From JAGQVA01 sp033764335 (GTDB lineage Bacteria; Bacteroidota; Bacteroidia; J057), in contig JANRJC010000044.1 of the NCBI GenBank assembly GCA_033764335.1, positions 186,001-250,000 of the forward strand: a stretch of 64,000 nucleotides of DNA, written 5' to 3'. Both the position numbers and the translations under genes were made by a program. Every line of letters starts with the position of its first letter. Within the stretch, counting starts at the first letter, position 1. The notes below the pieces were generated by a model. It had not been told where the DNA came from. It ran no database searches and saw nothing but the letters and a program-made list of their open reading frames with translations. Shown in pieces: positions 8,630 through 16,857 of this stretch.

Positions 8630-10689
8630 GGTTTTTTTAATTGATGTACCAGATTGTAAGTTATCGAATGAAGCAAATCGGGTTTATCTTTCATTTTGAT
8701 TTTTTTAGGTTGAAGTACCTGATAATCACCCGATTCTATATTATATACCATCGTATAAACATTTGTTTCATAGTCCGGCGTAAAAGTTACATAAAGTGAG
8801 TAGGGCAGAATGGGTGGAAAAAATATTCCGGCAGTAAGTACCAGCCCTCTTCCTGTGCGTGCATAAGCAAAAGCCAGCACCCCCGTCCATACAAAATACC
8901 GGGTTTCATATTTTTTTGTAAGTAACTCAATCTCATTGTGGCATACGCTTACCATTCGCAACTGATCGTGAAGTACCCGTTCATTTACCCATTCGTTGAG
9001 GATCGAAATGTCGCTAAATTCGCTGATAGCATCCGCATTTAACTGACGGGTGCTTAACATTTCGTAGGGAAGTTGGACTTTTTCAGCATATTCTTTCAGG
9101 AGAAAAATATACTCCTGTTCCGCGGTTTCAGATTGAATAAACTTGATATTACTTTCCCTGCGTTCATCTATACGCTGATAAAAAGGATCTACAAATACTA
9201 CTTTTTCCAATTCGGGATGGATGTCTTTAAGGCGCAATTTGTGATCACGCGGCAGATTCGTGGCGGCTTTAGGAAGATTGTCTGAGAGTTTTTGTAAAAA
9301 CCCGGTTTGTGTAGGTATGTCGCTGACCGCAAGACGAATAAAATTAATGCTATCAATATGATGTTTTCCCAGTTCTTTCATTAAGTCATCGGTCATCAAT
9401 TGCAATTCCTGATCTTCCGGATTCTGCTGAAGCAGTTTCCAGTTATAGATAGTTGCAAGAACATTCATTTCCAGGGGTCTCAATTTTTCCACAAAAAAAT
9501 GCAGTCGCTGAATATTGCCCTCCGCCAGGTCATAATCCTTGTGAACTTCGGGGAGACGGCCTTCATTATTGTATTTGGAAAGCCCATAAAGAGAATGAGC
9601 GATTATTTTTTGTAGGAAAACACTCTGAGGTTCTTCCTTTAGTAAGAAAAACGCGTGGTAAATCGCTGATTCGTAATACCGATAATAGAGAAAAAGAAAA
9701 ACAGATTCAAACCGGCAGATTTTCTGGATATTCAAAAAACGATCTTCTCCCAATACCCATTTTTTTCTATCTTCATTAGGGATAGACGCTAGTTTTTCCA
9801 CGATGACCTTTTTTCGGAGGTCGGGAGAAGGATGATTTATATTTATTTCATTGAGACGGGTAATACTGTAATTGGGTTCAGAAAGCGTATCGAGAATATA
9901 TTGCTGAGGAAAGTACAAGGAGGATGTTTCAAAAAAATCAGGCATAAAAACATAGTCGGCAAAGGGTAAATGTGCATTTTTTAATACTTCAAAAGCCGAC
10001 TCAATGGAGGGCAGATCATATACCGATTTGAGGTAGAGATCAAGGCCCATGATATCGGCTTCCAACTCCTTTTCTTTGGAGTAATTACTTTTGGCCAGCA
10101 TAATATCCTCCAGGCTGTCGCGGCGAAAGATACCTTTTGCCTGCTGTTCAATAGATTTTGATTGGAGAAAAACATCCATCGGATGTTTTTTTATATAATG
10201 ACTGATTTCATGGCACAATACAAAAGCAAGCTGAGCTTCGTTTTCGAGTTTTGCCAGCAAGCCCATGTTTATCAAGATCAATCCATTATTGGTAGCAAAA
10301 GCATTGACGGAGGGCGATTTTACTACATAAAAACGCAATTGCGTTTTCAACTCCGGATAATCTTTCAGAATAAAATCTCCGACATCTCTTACATAGTCGC
10401 TTACGGGATCGTTAAAAAGAACCTTTCCGCTTAGAAGAAGCTGGTTCATGTAATAAAAGCTTTCCTGATAAAAAGCCACTTTGGCTTTTCTTTCCTCCCG
10501 GCTTTCCGCTTCTAATTGAGGTAACTCCTGTTTGTATTTTTCAGAGGGGGTAAGCAGAAAATCCTTCGGGATTGCTCCTGATGGAAGCAGCCGTTTATAA
10601 TGGTCAAAGTCCTGACTAAAAATCTGACCATTTTGCAGTAGAAACAAAATACAAAGGCCAGCCCCTGTAAAAAATTTACATCCAGCCAT
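8626..10689 (-). CDS. M48-family zinc metalloprotease, exported
   Basis: Protein of 687 aa with an N-terminal signal segment (about residues 5-25). The zinc-binding helix HEISH lies near residue 159, and the third ligand is the Glu of KELEADIMGLDLY near residue 208, the usual M48 (BepA/Oma1-like) arrangement. The preceding strand NNGLILINMGLLAKLENEAQ is also typical. The remaining 400 residues show no domain I recognise. Its start overlaps the stop of the PrcB-like gene in TAATG and its stop overlaps the spermidine-synthase-like start in GTGA, so it is translated as part of a coupled operon. Probably acts in the periplasm on envelope proteins. Confidence 0.88.
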   Translation of the reverse strand: MAGCKFFTGAGLCILFLLQNGQIFSQDFDHYKRLLPSGAIPKDFLLTPSEKYKQELPQLEAESREERKAKVAFYQESFYYMNQLLLSGKVLFNDPVSDYVRDVGDFILKDYPELKTQLRFYVVKSPSVNAFATNNGLILINMGLLAKLENEAQLAFVLCHEISHYIKKHPMDVFLQSKSIEQQAKGIFRRDSLEDIMLAKSNYSKEKELEADIMGLDLYLKSVYDLPSIESAFEVLKNAHLPFADYVFMPDFFETSSLYFPQQYILDTLSEPNYSITRLNEININHPSPDLRKKVIVEKLASIPNEDRKKWVLGEDRFLNIQKICRFESVFLFLYYRYYESAIYHAFFLLKEEPQSVFLQKIIAHSLYGLSKYNNEGRLPEVHKDYDLAEGNIQRLHFFVEKLRPLEMNVLATIYNWKLLQQNPEDQELQLMTDDLMKELGKHHIDSINFIRLAVSDIPTQTGFLQKLSDNLPKAATNLPRDHKLRLKDIHPELEKVVFVDPFYQRIDERRESNIKFIQSETAEQEYIFLLKEYAEKVQLPYEMLSTRQLNADAISEFSDISILNEWVNERVLHDQLRMVSVCHNEIELLTKKYETRYFVWTGVLAFAYARTGRGLVLTAGIFFPPILPYSLYVTFTPDYETNVYTMVYNIESGDYQVLQPKKIKMKDKPDLLHSITYNLVHQLKKP

Positions 10690-11177
10690 TATTTACATTC
10701 TTTTGCTGCGGATTCAATCGAAAAGGAGGCTTCTCTAAATTTTCCTTTATTCACCGCAGCAATGTAATAGGGTTGAGTAAGGACATCCGTTACAAAACAC
10801 CCCGCACCGGGTTTGGTATGTAAAAGAGAAACGTTCAGCGCATTACCTGTTTCTGCAACCTGCTGAATCACAACGGAATGGCCGCCTGAGTTTTGATTTC
10901 CGATAAAACAGGCAAGGACGCTTTTTGTCTCAAAGTCAATCGGTGGCAATGGTGGTACGGGGCTGCGATTGGCCGTGACTTTTGCCCAAAGAGCCTCCCA
11001 ATCAGCAACATTGGTAATCAAGAGGTTTGAAGGCTCTTCGATTCCGCAGAAACCTCCTTCGGCGATTTTTTCTGCTTCCAGCAGATTCCCCTCCCCGGAT
11101 GCGGCGGATTTAGGGCTTTTGCAGGCAAAAGCAAAAAGGAAAATCATGGCGATAAAAATATAACGGAGCGAGTTCAT
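10689..11177 (-). CDS. PrcB-like lipoprotein
   Basis: Protein of 162 aa from the ATG at 11177. The frame is open further upstream, but this start gives a lipoprotein signal peptide (MNSLRYIFIAMIF, lipobox LFAFAC with Cys about 19). The C-terminal half (VLACFIGNQNSGGHSVVIQQV to TQPYYIAAVNK) resembles the C-terminal domain of PrcB, a protein that partners the PrtP protease in treponemes. That fits its position directly upstream of an M48 protease, with a one-base TAATG overlap. A role as a protease accessory or inhibitor is an inference. Confidence 0.75.
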   Translation of the reverse strand: MNSLRYIFIAMIFLFAFACKSPKSAASGEGNLLEAEKIAEGGFCGIEEPSNLLITNVADWEALWAKVTANRSPVPPLPPIDFETKSVLACFIGNQNSGGHSVVIQQVAETGNALNVSLLHTKPGAGCFVTDVLTQPYYIAAVNKGKFREASFSIESAAKECK

Positions 11178-11193
11178 AGGTAAAAATATAGGT

Positions 11194-11499
11194 TTAAAGT
11201 CTTTCGAGTAAGGTACGGAAGGCAACAAATTTACCGGCAAATTCATCATTGTGTTTTTCCTGTAAAACCTTCGCCTGGTTTTGCATATATAAGTCGTAAT
11301 CTCCTCTGTTTGCACAGTGATATTGTATATTAAAGGTAAAAGTGCCTTCCTGCGGCTCAGGATCAATTAACTCCTGAATATGGTTTTCCGAAAAATATCC
11401 GGTAGCCATTACTTCCGGGATATGATTTTTTTTTACCCATTTGAGCCATTCTTCCCGGATGTCGGCTTCTATGGAAACGGTAACGCTGTAAATGATCAT
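11194..11499 (-). CDS. DUF4286 family protein
   Basis: Small protein of 101 aa starting at ATG 11499 (MIIYSVTVSIEADI). The pattern of WLKWVKKNHIPEVMATGYF, followed by TFNIQYHCANRGDYDLYM and a basic C-terminal helix, is that of DUF4286, a ferredoxin-like (dimeric alpha/beta-barrel-like) family widespread in Bacteroidota with no established role. The open frame continues to 11607, but the extension has no family similarity and contains likely promoter sequence. It is the first gene of the operon and its stop is 16 bases before the PrcB-like start. Confidence 0.85.
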   Translation of the reverse strand: MIIYSVTVSIEADIREEWLKWVKKNHIPEVMATGYFSENHIQELIDPEPQEGTFTFNIQYHCANRGDYDLYMQNQAKVLQEKHNDEFAGKFVAFRTLLERL

Positions 11500-11609
11500 A
11501 AGAATGAAACAAACATTATTTTCTGAAAATGACAATACTTTTGATGATCCTAAATCCCTCTCGTATCTTACGGTTGTCAGAGCGAAAATAAACTTAATTT
11601 CTGTCACTA

Positions 11610-12044
11610 ATGAATTTGATATTCCCTTCTTATAAACTCAAGACGGAAATTCGCGGAAATCAGGAGTATGTATGGGATATTATACGCAAGAAATGGATTC
11701 TCCTTCAGAAGGAAGAATATATACGGCAACTTCTTGTTCATTATCTTATTGAGGAAAAGCAGGTCTCAAGGGTTTTGATAAGTGTCGAGAAAGAAATTTT
11801 GTACAATGAACTCCGAAAACGTTTTGATGTCGTGGTCTTCAATCGGGAGGGTAAACCGCATATACTATGTGAAGTTAAGGCGCCGGATATCCCGCTGGCA
11901 CAGGACACGCTTCATCAGATTGCGCGTTACAATGCAGTGATTAAAGCTCCTCATCTGCTAATAACGAATGGGCAAAATCTCCTTTTTTTTTCGCAAACAG
12001 AGGCGGGCAAATACATACAAAAAAAGGACTGGGAGGTGAATTGA
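11610..12044 (+). CDS. Stand-alone HsdR N-terminal-like nuclease-fold protein
   Basis: Protein of 144 aa matching the small HSDR_N_2 type of domain common in Bacteroidota. PD-(D/E)xK core residues are visible: Asp in RKRFDVVVF, then Glu and Lys in HILCEVKAP, followed by the conserved Gln of LHQIARYNAV. The fold implies a metal-dependent nuclease, but these single-domain proteins occur without restriction subunits and no methylase or specificity gene is nearby. It is divergent from the DUF4286 operon across about 110 bases and convergent with sbcC, seven bases apart. Function unknown; a DNA-repair or housekeeping role is as likely as defence. Confidence 0.8.
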   Translation: MNLIFPSYKLKTEIRGNQEYVWDIIRKKWILLQKEEYIRQLLVHYLIEEKQVSRVLISVEKEILYNELRKRFDVVVFNREGKPHILCEVKAPDIPLAQDTLHQIARYNAVIKAPHLLITNGQNLLFFSQTEAGKYIQKKDWEVN

Positions 12045-12051
12045 TGGCTGA

Positions 12052-15000
12052 TCATTCCCAACTGGTCGTTATTTTACTGCCCGTTTCCGGGTTGTTCGTG
12101 ATTTGAAGATAAGCACCGATTTCCTGCTGAAGTTCCTCTACGTGTGAAATTACGCCCACAATTCGGTTTTCTTTTCGCAGCGATTTCAATGTTTCAAAAA
12201 TAACCCGCAGCGATTGTTTATCCTGTGAACCAAATCCCTCATCTAAGAAGAAAAAGTTTTGTTTGGATTTCGCCTGTTGCTGTACATGGTCGGCAAGGGA
12301 TAAAGCGAGTGATAGGGCTGCCTGAAAAGTCTGTCCGCCGGAGAGGGTTTTTACCGAACGAACCTGGCCGTTGTTGAGATAGTCCCGCACCTGAAAGGCA
12401 TTGTTATCGGTTGCTTCCAGGCTAAGTGCCCCTCTTGTGAGTTTCATAAAACGGTCATTCGCCGCCTGACAAAGGTTGTAGAGGAAAATCGTTGACACAT
12501 ATTTTACAAATCCGCTGGCGGAGAACATGTTTTTCATCGTGCGAATATCCTCTGCCCGCAACATTTTTTCAGAGAGTGTTTGCTGAAGTTGTGCTTTTTC
12601 GATAAGAGTATTGCGAAGGCGATCCCGCTCTTTTTTCAGACCTCCGGTCTGAAGGGTCTTTTCCGAAATTTCCTGTCGGAGCAAAACCAGTTCCTGTTGG
12701 AGGTGATAGAATGCCTCGGGATCATATTTTTTTCCGATAACCTGCGATTCCAGTTCCGCCAGTGTCACATTTGCGGTGTGGAGTTGTTGTTTGAAAAGGC
12801 TAATCACAGATTTCTCTGTGTCAATGTTGAGACTTAAACCTAAAATTTCTTCTACAATTTTGAGGGAAGTGTAAGCGGATGCGGATAGTTTTTCATTGAC
12901 CTGGCGATTGATTTTAACGATTTTTTCAGTCAGCTCTTTTTCCTGTTTTTCAAGTTCGGATATTTCTCCTTTCAGCATAGACAGATTAGATCGAAGTCGC
13001 TGGATTCGCTGCTCTGAAGTCTGATAAAGGTCTTCTATTTTGGAAAAACGTTCTTTTTGCTCCAATGCAAGTTGCTCCAGCCGGGGATTTTCGGTGAGTT
13101 TAAGCGAGTCATAACTTATAAACTGGAAACTTCGGTATTCCGCCTGAAAATTTACCTCTTCGGAATGTCTTTGTTCTCGGATCTGATCGAGGGTACGGAG
13201 GTATTTTTCGAGATTTTGTTCTTCTTTGGTTATACTGGTTTCAAACGCTTCGCGTTCCTGATTGAGTAAATCGGTCCGGGCATCAAAGGTTGAAATTTCC
13301 TGAATTTTTTGCTGAATAATGGCAGGTGTGCTTTGGGCATAATCGGCCCATACAAATGCCGCTTTGTGTTTATCAATTAAAACATGGCTCTGGTTTATTT
13401 GAGCGGTAAGCGTGTTTTGGGTTTTTCGCTGGCGGATGAGTTGTTCTTCTACATTTTCCAGCCGGATAATAACTTTATCCAGATTTTGAATTTCTTTTTC
13501 TAAAACGGCAATTCCCTGTTTTGCGGTTTTTAGTTCGTAGTCCACATTACCCGAATCCACGATATTGGGATGGTGGACAGAACCACAAAGAGGGCAGGGT
13601 TGGCCGGGAACAAGTTTTTCGGCAAAATCTTTCAATTGATGCCGGGCAATGATTTTGTCTCGGGCAAGTTCGTTTTCCTGTATTTGTTTTCGAAGGCGGA
13701 TATAATCCTGCCGGAGGATGTCGGTCAGTTGAGGGATTTCGAGCGAATATTGGTTAGGATTTAGAGTTGTGGTTTTGAGAATATCGGTTTTAGTCTGAAT
13801 GATCTGGGTGTAAAGTGTTTGCTCGTCGGTGAATTGCGCCTCCTGTTTTTTCAAATCGTCCGAGAGGATTTGTTGTTTTTGAAACCATTCGCTGATTTTG
13901 AGAAGAAGATTCAGGTCCGGTCGCAAATCGCGAATTTCGCGCAAAAGCACATTTTTTGCGGCAAGTTCATCCTTCATACTGCGGATCGAAGACCTGAGTT
14001 GGTCGCAAACCGCGATGCCTTTGTTCATACGTTCGTCAAAGGCTGCAATATTGATTTCCCTCGATTTAAGTCGGATGACTAGTTCTAGCTCTGCGGCTTT
14101 CCGGAGAAAAGTATCCCGCTGATTATACTCCTGGCTGATTTCTCTAAAAGTATCTTCGGCCATTTTAAGATCCTGTTTGGACTGGCTTTCGGCTTCTCGT
14201 TTGGATCGAATATTTTGGGTACTGGATTCAAGATTTTCGCTGATTTCCTTTTTGCGATCAAGCAGCGGTTTGAAGTCAATCAGACAGGATTCGTATTCTT
14301 TCAGTGTTTGTTCTCTTTCATAAAAACCCACAGACTTTTCGTGAAGGTCTTGTACGATTTTTCGTTGAAGGGTAATCTTATCAAATAAAATTTTAAGGGA
14401 TTCTAGCCGGGCAATGTCTTTTTCTTTTTGGCGGGAGGTATCTTCTTTTTCCAGAAGTTGTTGATCGAGAAGGATAATATCGTTTTCAAGCTGAAGTAAA
14501 ACTTCCGGGGTCACTTCATGCATTCGGTTAATGACTGTTTCGAGGCGGGTGATTTCGGTTTGATTTTTCTTTTCAAGAGAAACCGCTTTATTGTAAAGCT
14601 CGTATTTTTCGAGCTTAAATATCTCCCGGAGCATGCGGGTGCGGTCGGTGTCCGAAAGTTGAAGGAAGTCCTGAAATTTTCCCTGTGGAATGATGATGGT
14701 TCGTTTGAAATTATCGTAACTCAGGCCAATAATTTCTTCGGCGGTTTCTGCTTCAATGGGTAGCCATTCATCGTTGTTTCTGGCAAATGCACTTCGGGTG
14801 AGGGTTCCGACCTGATCAAACTGGCGGGAGTTTCTTTTCCCGTTTACCACAAAGCGGTATGTTTTTTCTTCCGAGGCAAATTCAAAATCAATGAAAATCC
14901 GGTCGGATTTCAGATTCATCATATTATATCCGCGGTTGTCTTTTTTGTTCAACCGTTCGGATTCTCCGTAGAGAGCAAAAGATATTGCCTCCAGTATAGT

Positions 15001-15126
15001 GGATTTTCCACTACCGGTAGTGCCAAAGATTCCAAAAAGCTGAGCTTGTGTCAGTTTTTGAAAATCAATTTCTTCTTTATTCTGGTAGGAATAAATACCT
15101 TGAATCGAAAGCCTTAATGGTATCAT
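12052..15126 (-). CDS. sbcC: Exonuclease subunit SbcC (Rad50-like SMC ATPase)
   Basis: Protein of 1024 aa. SbcC/Rad50 works with the Mre11-like nuclease SbcD to open hairpins and protein-blocked DNA ends. Walker A GTTGSGKST is near residue 35, long coiled-coil stretches run on both sides of a zinc hook CPLCGSVHHP (about residue 512), the ABC signature LSGGQTF is near 930, and Walker B FFLDEGFGSQD near 960. Length and order are normal for the family. No sbcD lies next to it: upstream is a DUF2071 gene and downstream a convergent HsdR_N-like gene. In many bacteria sbcD directly precedes sbcC, so the partner is presumably elsewhere in the genome. Confidence 0.93.
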   Translation of the reverse strand: MIPLRLSIQGIYSYQNKEEIDFQKLTQAQLFGIFGTTGSGKSTILEAISFALYGESERLNKKDNRGYNMMNLKSDRIFIDFEFASEEKTYRFVVNGKRNSRQFDQVGTLTRSAFARNNDEWLPIEAETAEEIIGLSYDNFKRTIIIPQGKFQDFLQLSDTDRTRMLREIFKLEKYELYNKAVSLEKKNQTEITRLETVINRMHEVTPEVLLQLENDIILLDQQLLEKEDTSRQKEKDIARLESLKILFDKITLQRKIVQDLHEKSVGFYEREQTLKEYESCLIDFKPLLDRKKEISENLESSTQNIRSKREAESQSKQDLKMAEDTFREISQEYNQRDTFLRKAAELELVIRLKSREINIAAFDERMNKGIAVCDQLRSSIRSMKDELAAKNVLLREIRDLRPDLNLLLKISEWFQKQQILSDDLKKQEAQFTDEQTLYTQIIQTKTDILKTTTLNPNQYSLEIPQLTDILRQDYIRLRKQIQENELARDKIIARHQLKDFAEKLVPGQPCPLCGSVHHPNIVDSGNVDYELKTAKQGIAVLEKEIQNLDKVIIRLENVEEQLIRQRKTQNTLTAQINQSHVLIDKHKAAFVWADYAQSTPAIIQQKIQEISTFDARTDLLNQEREAFETSITKEEQNLEKYLRTLDQIREQRHSEEVNFQAEYRSFQFISYDSLKLTENPRLEQLALEQKERFSKIEDLYQTSEQRIQRLRSNLSMLKGEISELEKQEKELTEKIVKINRQVNEKLSASAYTSLKIVEEILGLSLNIDTEKSVISLFKQQLHTANVTLAELESQVIGKKYDPEAFYHLQQELVLLRQEISEKTLQTGGLKKERDRLRNTLIEKAQLQQTLSEKMLRAEDIRTMKNMFSASGFVKYVSTIFLYNLCQAANDRFMKLTRGALSLEATDNNAFQVRDYLNNGQVRSVKTLSGGQTFQAALSLALSLADHVQQQAKSKQNFFFLDEGFGSQDKQSLRVIFETLKSLRKENRIVGVISHVEELQQEIGAYLQITNNPETGSKITTSWE

Positions 15127-15182
15127 GGAGTGGATTTTTGAGGCTACAAGTTAAAAAATCCACGGGAAGTGAGGCGAAAAAT

Positions 15183-15983
15183 CTAAAAACCGCTTCGAAG
15201 TTTTCCTTCTCGATCATCACTTAAAGGACGGGTAATTGCCGGCGCGAGGTAACGCGAGGGTTTGGGCGCGAGAAGTTCCGGAAGGGCTATCCATTCACTA
15301 CGAATATTTTTCATAAGGAGCGCGTGATCAAAAAAAGCGGACCCTTTGGGAAAAACTTCTTCGTCTTCAAAAAAAGAAGACCTCATCTGGCTGATGTGTA
15401 TGGGACGCACCTTGTGATGATGTGTCTGGAAGACAACCCCGTCAAATATCATATTTTCAAAGCGGGGTGCATATTCCGGACTAGGTTTCGCAAAAATTTC
15501 AGAGGCAGCATAGATATCCGGAAAAACCGAACCGTTGGAAAAATCTGTGGTTTCTTTTGCCAGAAAAGAAAGCTGTGTACGATCCCGATTGGAGAGATGC
15601 AATTCATAATACCCGTTGGATTCGCGGGTTTTAAAACGACTCAATTTGTATAGTCCGGGAAAAAACTTTCCCCCGGCAAAGGAAATAATAGGAGAAGAAG
15701 TATCTCTGCGAGGGATAAACAAGCCCTCTTTCGGAATTCCATTTTCCAGCCAGGTAACGGCTATGCGATGCGAAACATTTTGTGCAAATATCCCCGGAAA
15801 AAGGGGTAACCCTTTGATTTTAAGATGTTTGATGTGAAAAAAACATATTCCGGCAACACCATAATTCCCGAAAAGTTTGGGCTCAAAAGGTTGGGGTAGA
15901 AGTTTTCGGAGTACAGCCGGCTCCACCCGATAATTGATCAGGATTCTTTTTTCAATCAATCCGGTAAGGGCAGGGATTTTCAT
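15183..15983 (-). CDS. DUF2071 (YqjF-like) protein
   Basis: Protein of 266 aa. The N-terminal block (LINYRVEPAVLRKLLPQPFEP, then GVAGICFFHI) is the typical start of DUF2071/YqjF proteins, whose fold resembles acetoacetate decarboxylase. Biochemical function is not established. No signal peptide or membrane span. It lies 220 bases downstream of the GbsR-type regulator gene on the same strand, and that gap carries two copies of a motif also found upstream of the regulator itself, so it may be a target of that regulator (inference). Confidence 0.8.
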   Translation of the reverse strand: MKIPALTGLIEKRILINYRVEPAVLRKLLPQPFEPKLFGNYGVAGICFFHIKHLKIKGLPLFPGIFAQNVSHRIAVTWLENGIPKEGLFIPRRDTSSPIISFAGGKFFPGLYKLSRFKTRESNGYYELHLSNRDRTQLSFLAKETTDFSNGSVFPDIYAASEIFAKPSPEYAPRFENMIFDGVVFQTHHHKVRPIHISQMRSSFFEDEEVFPKGSAFFDHALLMKNIRSEWIALPELLAPKPSRYLAPAITRPLSDDREGKLRSGF

Positions 15984-16095
15984 TGGTTTCGTTCACGCGG
16001 TTTAAATATGATCAGATAATGATATTAACGAAAGTGGGATAAATTCAGATGTATTCCCAATCAACATTTTCGGAAAGTTTTTCGATATTATTTTC

Positions 16096-16111
16096 TTTTT
16101 CATACTTTTTT
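16096..16111. promoter_or_regulatory. Copy 1 of GbsR-associated motif
   Basis: TTTTTCATACTTTTTT. Its reverse complement shares the 11-bp core AAAGTATGAAA with the copy at 16161-16177. It lies about 115 bases upstream of the DUF2071 start on the minus strand. This is the weakest of the three copies because of its T-rich flanks. Confidence 0.3.
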
Positions 16112-16160
16112 TCCAACATGCCTCCGGAGGATTTTTACAAAATGATAAAGCCTAATTTTC

Positions 16161-16177
16161 TATTTCATACTTTCAGT
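16161..16177. promoter_or_regulatory. Copy 2 of GbsR-associated motif
   Basis: TATTTCATACTTTCAGT; its reverse complement ACTGAAAGTATGAAATA matches the copy at 16763-16779 at 15 of 17 positions. It lies between the regulator stop (16204) and the DUF2071 gene, about 180 bases upstream of the latter. Candidate operator. Confidence 0.4.
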
Positions 16178-16203
16178 AAAAAATGAAAATATATCGTAAA
16201 AAA

Positions 16204-16725
16204 TTATTTCTTCACCTGTCGCTGAAACATTTTTAGCAAAGCACCAAAAAACCAGCCTCTGTCGGCCTTGATTGCGATTTCCAGAAACTTGTCGGCTTGG
16301 CCGACGATATTATGAAGGTTTTCAACGGACTCGATAAAAGCTTTGACGTTCTGATCATCTTTGTCTCCGCTTATTTCTTTTACTTCCTCCAAAACTTTCA
16401 TCACGGGTTTGAGTTCCCGCTTTCTTCTTTCAATAATGACCTGTTGGGCAACCTGCCATATATCTTTTTCGGCGAAAAAATATTCTCTTCTTTCCCCGGC
16501 CCGATGTTCTTTACTTACTAGTCCCCAATCAATCAATGCCCGGAGGTTCATATTGGCATTTCCTCGCGAAATATTCAGCGTTTCCATGATTTCATCTGCC
16601 GAAAGCGACTCGGGGGAAATCAGTAAAAGGGCATGTACTTGGGCCATGGTGCGATTGATCCCCCAATTGGAACCTAACGCTCCCCAAGCCTGAATAAACT
16701 TCTCCTTGGCTTCATCTAGTTGCAT
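16204..16725 (-). CDS. GbsR/MarR-family transcriptional regulator
   Basis: Protein of 173 aa. The winged-helix segment (INRTMAQVHALLLISPESLSADEIMETLNISRGNANMNLRALIDWGLVSKEH, about residues 20-75) is the GbsR type of MarR-like repressor, followed by a helical dimerisation region. In Bacillus GbsR controls choline/glycine-betaine genes; nothing of that kind is nearby, so the ligand is unknown. It is divergent from the M28 peptidase gene across 132 bases. A 17-bp motif found 38 bases upstream of its start recurs upstream of the DUF2071 gene, consistent with autoregulation. Confidence 0.85.
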   Translation of the reverse strand: MQLDEAKEKFIQAWGALGSNWGINRTMAQVHALLLISPESLSADEIMETLNISRGNANMNLRALIDWGLVSKEHRAGERREYFFAEKDIWQVAQQVIIERRKRELKPVMKVLEEVKEISGDKDDQNVKAFIESVENLHNIVGQADKFLEIAIKADRGWFFGALLKMFQRQVKK

Positions 16726-16762
16726 ACTACAAAGATAATAATCTAAAGGTATTTCAAAAATG

Positions 16763-16779
16763 ACTGAAAGTACGATATA
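16763..16779. promoter_or_regulatory. Copy 3 of GbsR-associated motif
   Basis: ACTGAAAGTACGATATA, in the divergent region 38 bases upstream of the regulator start. It is nearly identical (15/17) to the reverse complement of 16161-16177. Candidate operator for the adjacent regulator and possibly for the divergent peptidase gene. Confidence 0.4.
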
Positions 16780-16814
16780 AAAAAAGGGATAGATTCAAAA
16801 CGAAGCTTTCTTTT

Positions 16815-16822
16815 TAACTTTG
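16815..16822 (+). promoter_or_regulatory. Bacteroidota-type -7 box for the M28 peptidase gene
   Basis: TAACTTTG fits the Bacteroidota sigma -7 consensus TAnnTTTG exactly and lies 36 bases before the ATG at 16858, a plausible leader length. No clear -33 TTG is seen at the expected spacing, so confidence is moderate. Confidence 0.45.
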
Positions 16823-16857
16823 CGTTTTCCACAATCATTCTTTAAACCGTCTGTTTT

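Noticed and set aside
11500..11607. N-terminal extension of the DUF4286 gene
   Set aside because: No family similarity; the family start is MIIYSV at 11499 and the region is the divergent promoter gap.
11610..12044. Defence (restriction) system reading of the HsdR_N-like gene with sbcC
   Set aside because: No methylase, specificity subunit or helicase is present; the two genes are convergent and single-domain HsdR_N proteins are common chromosomal genes in Bacteroidota.
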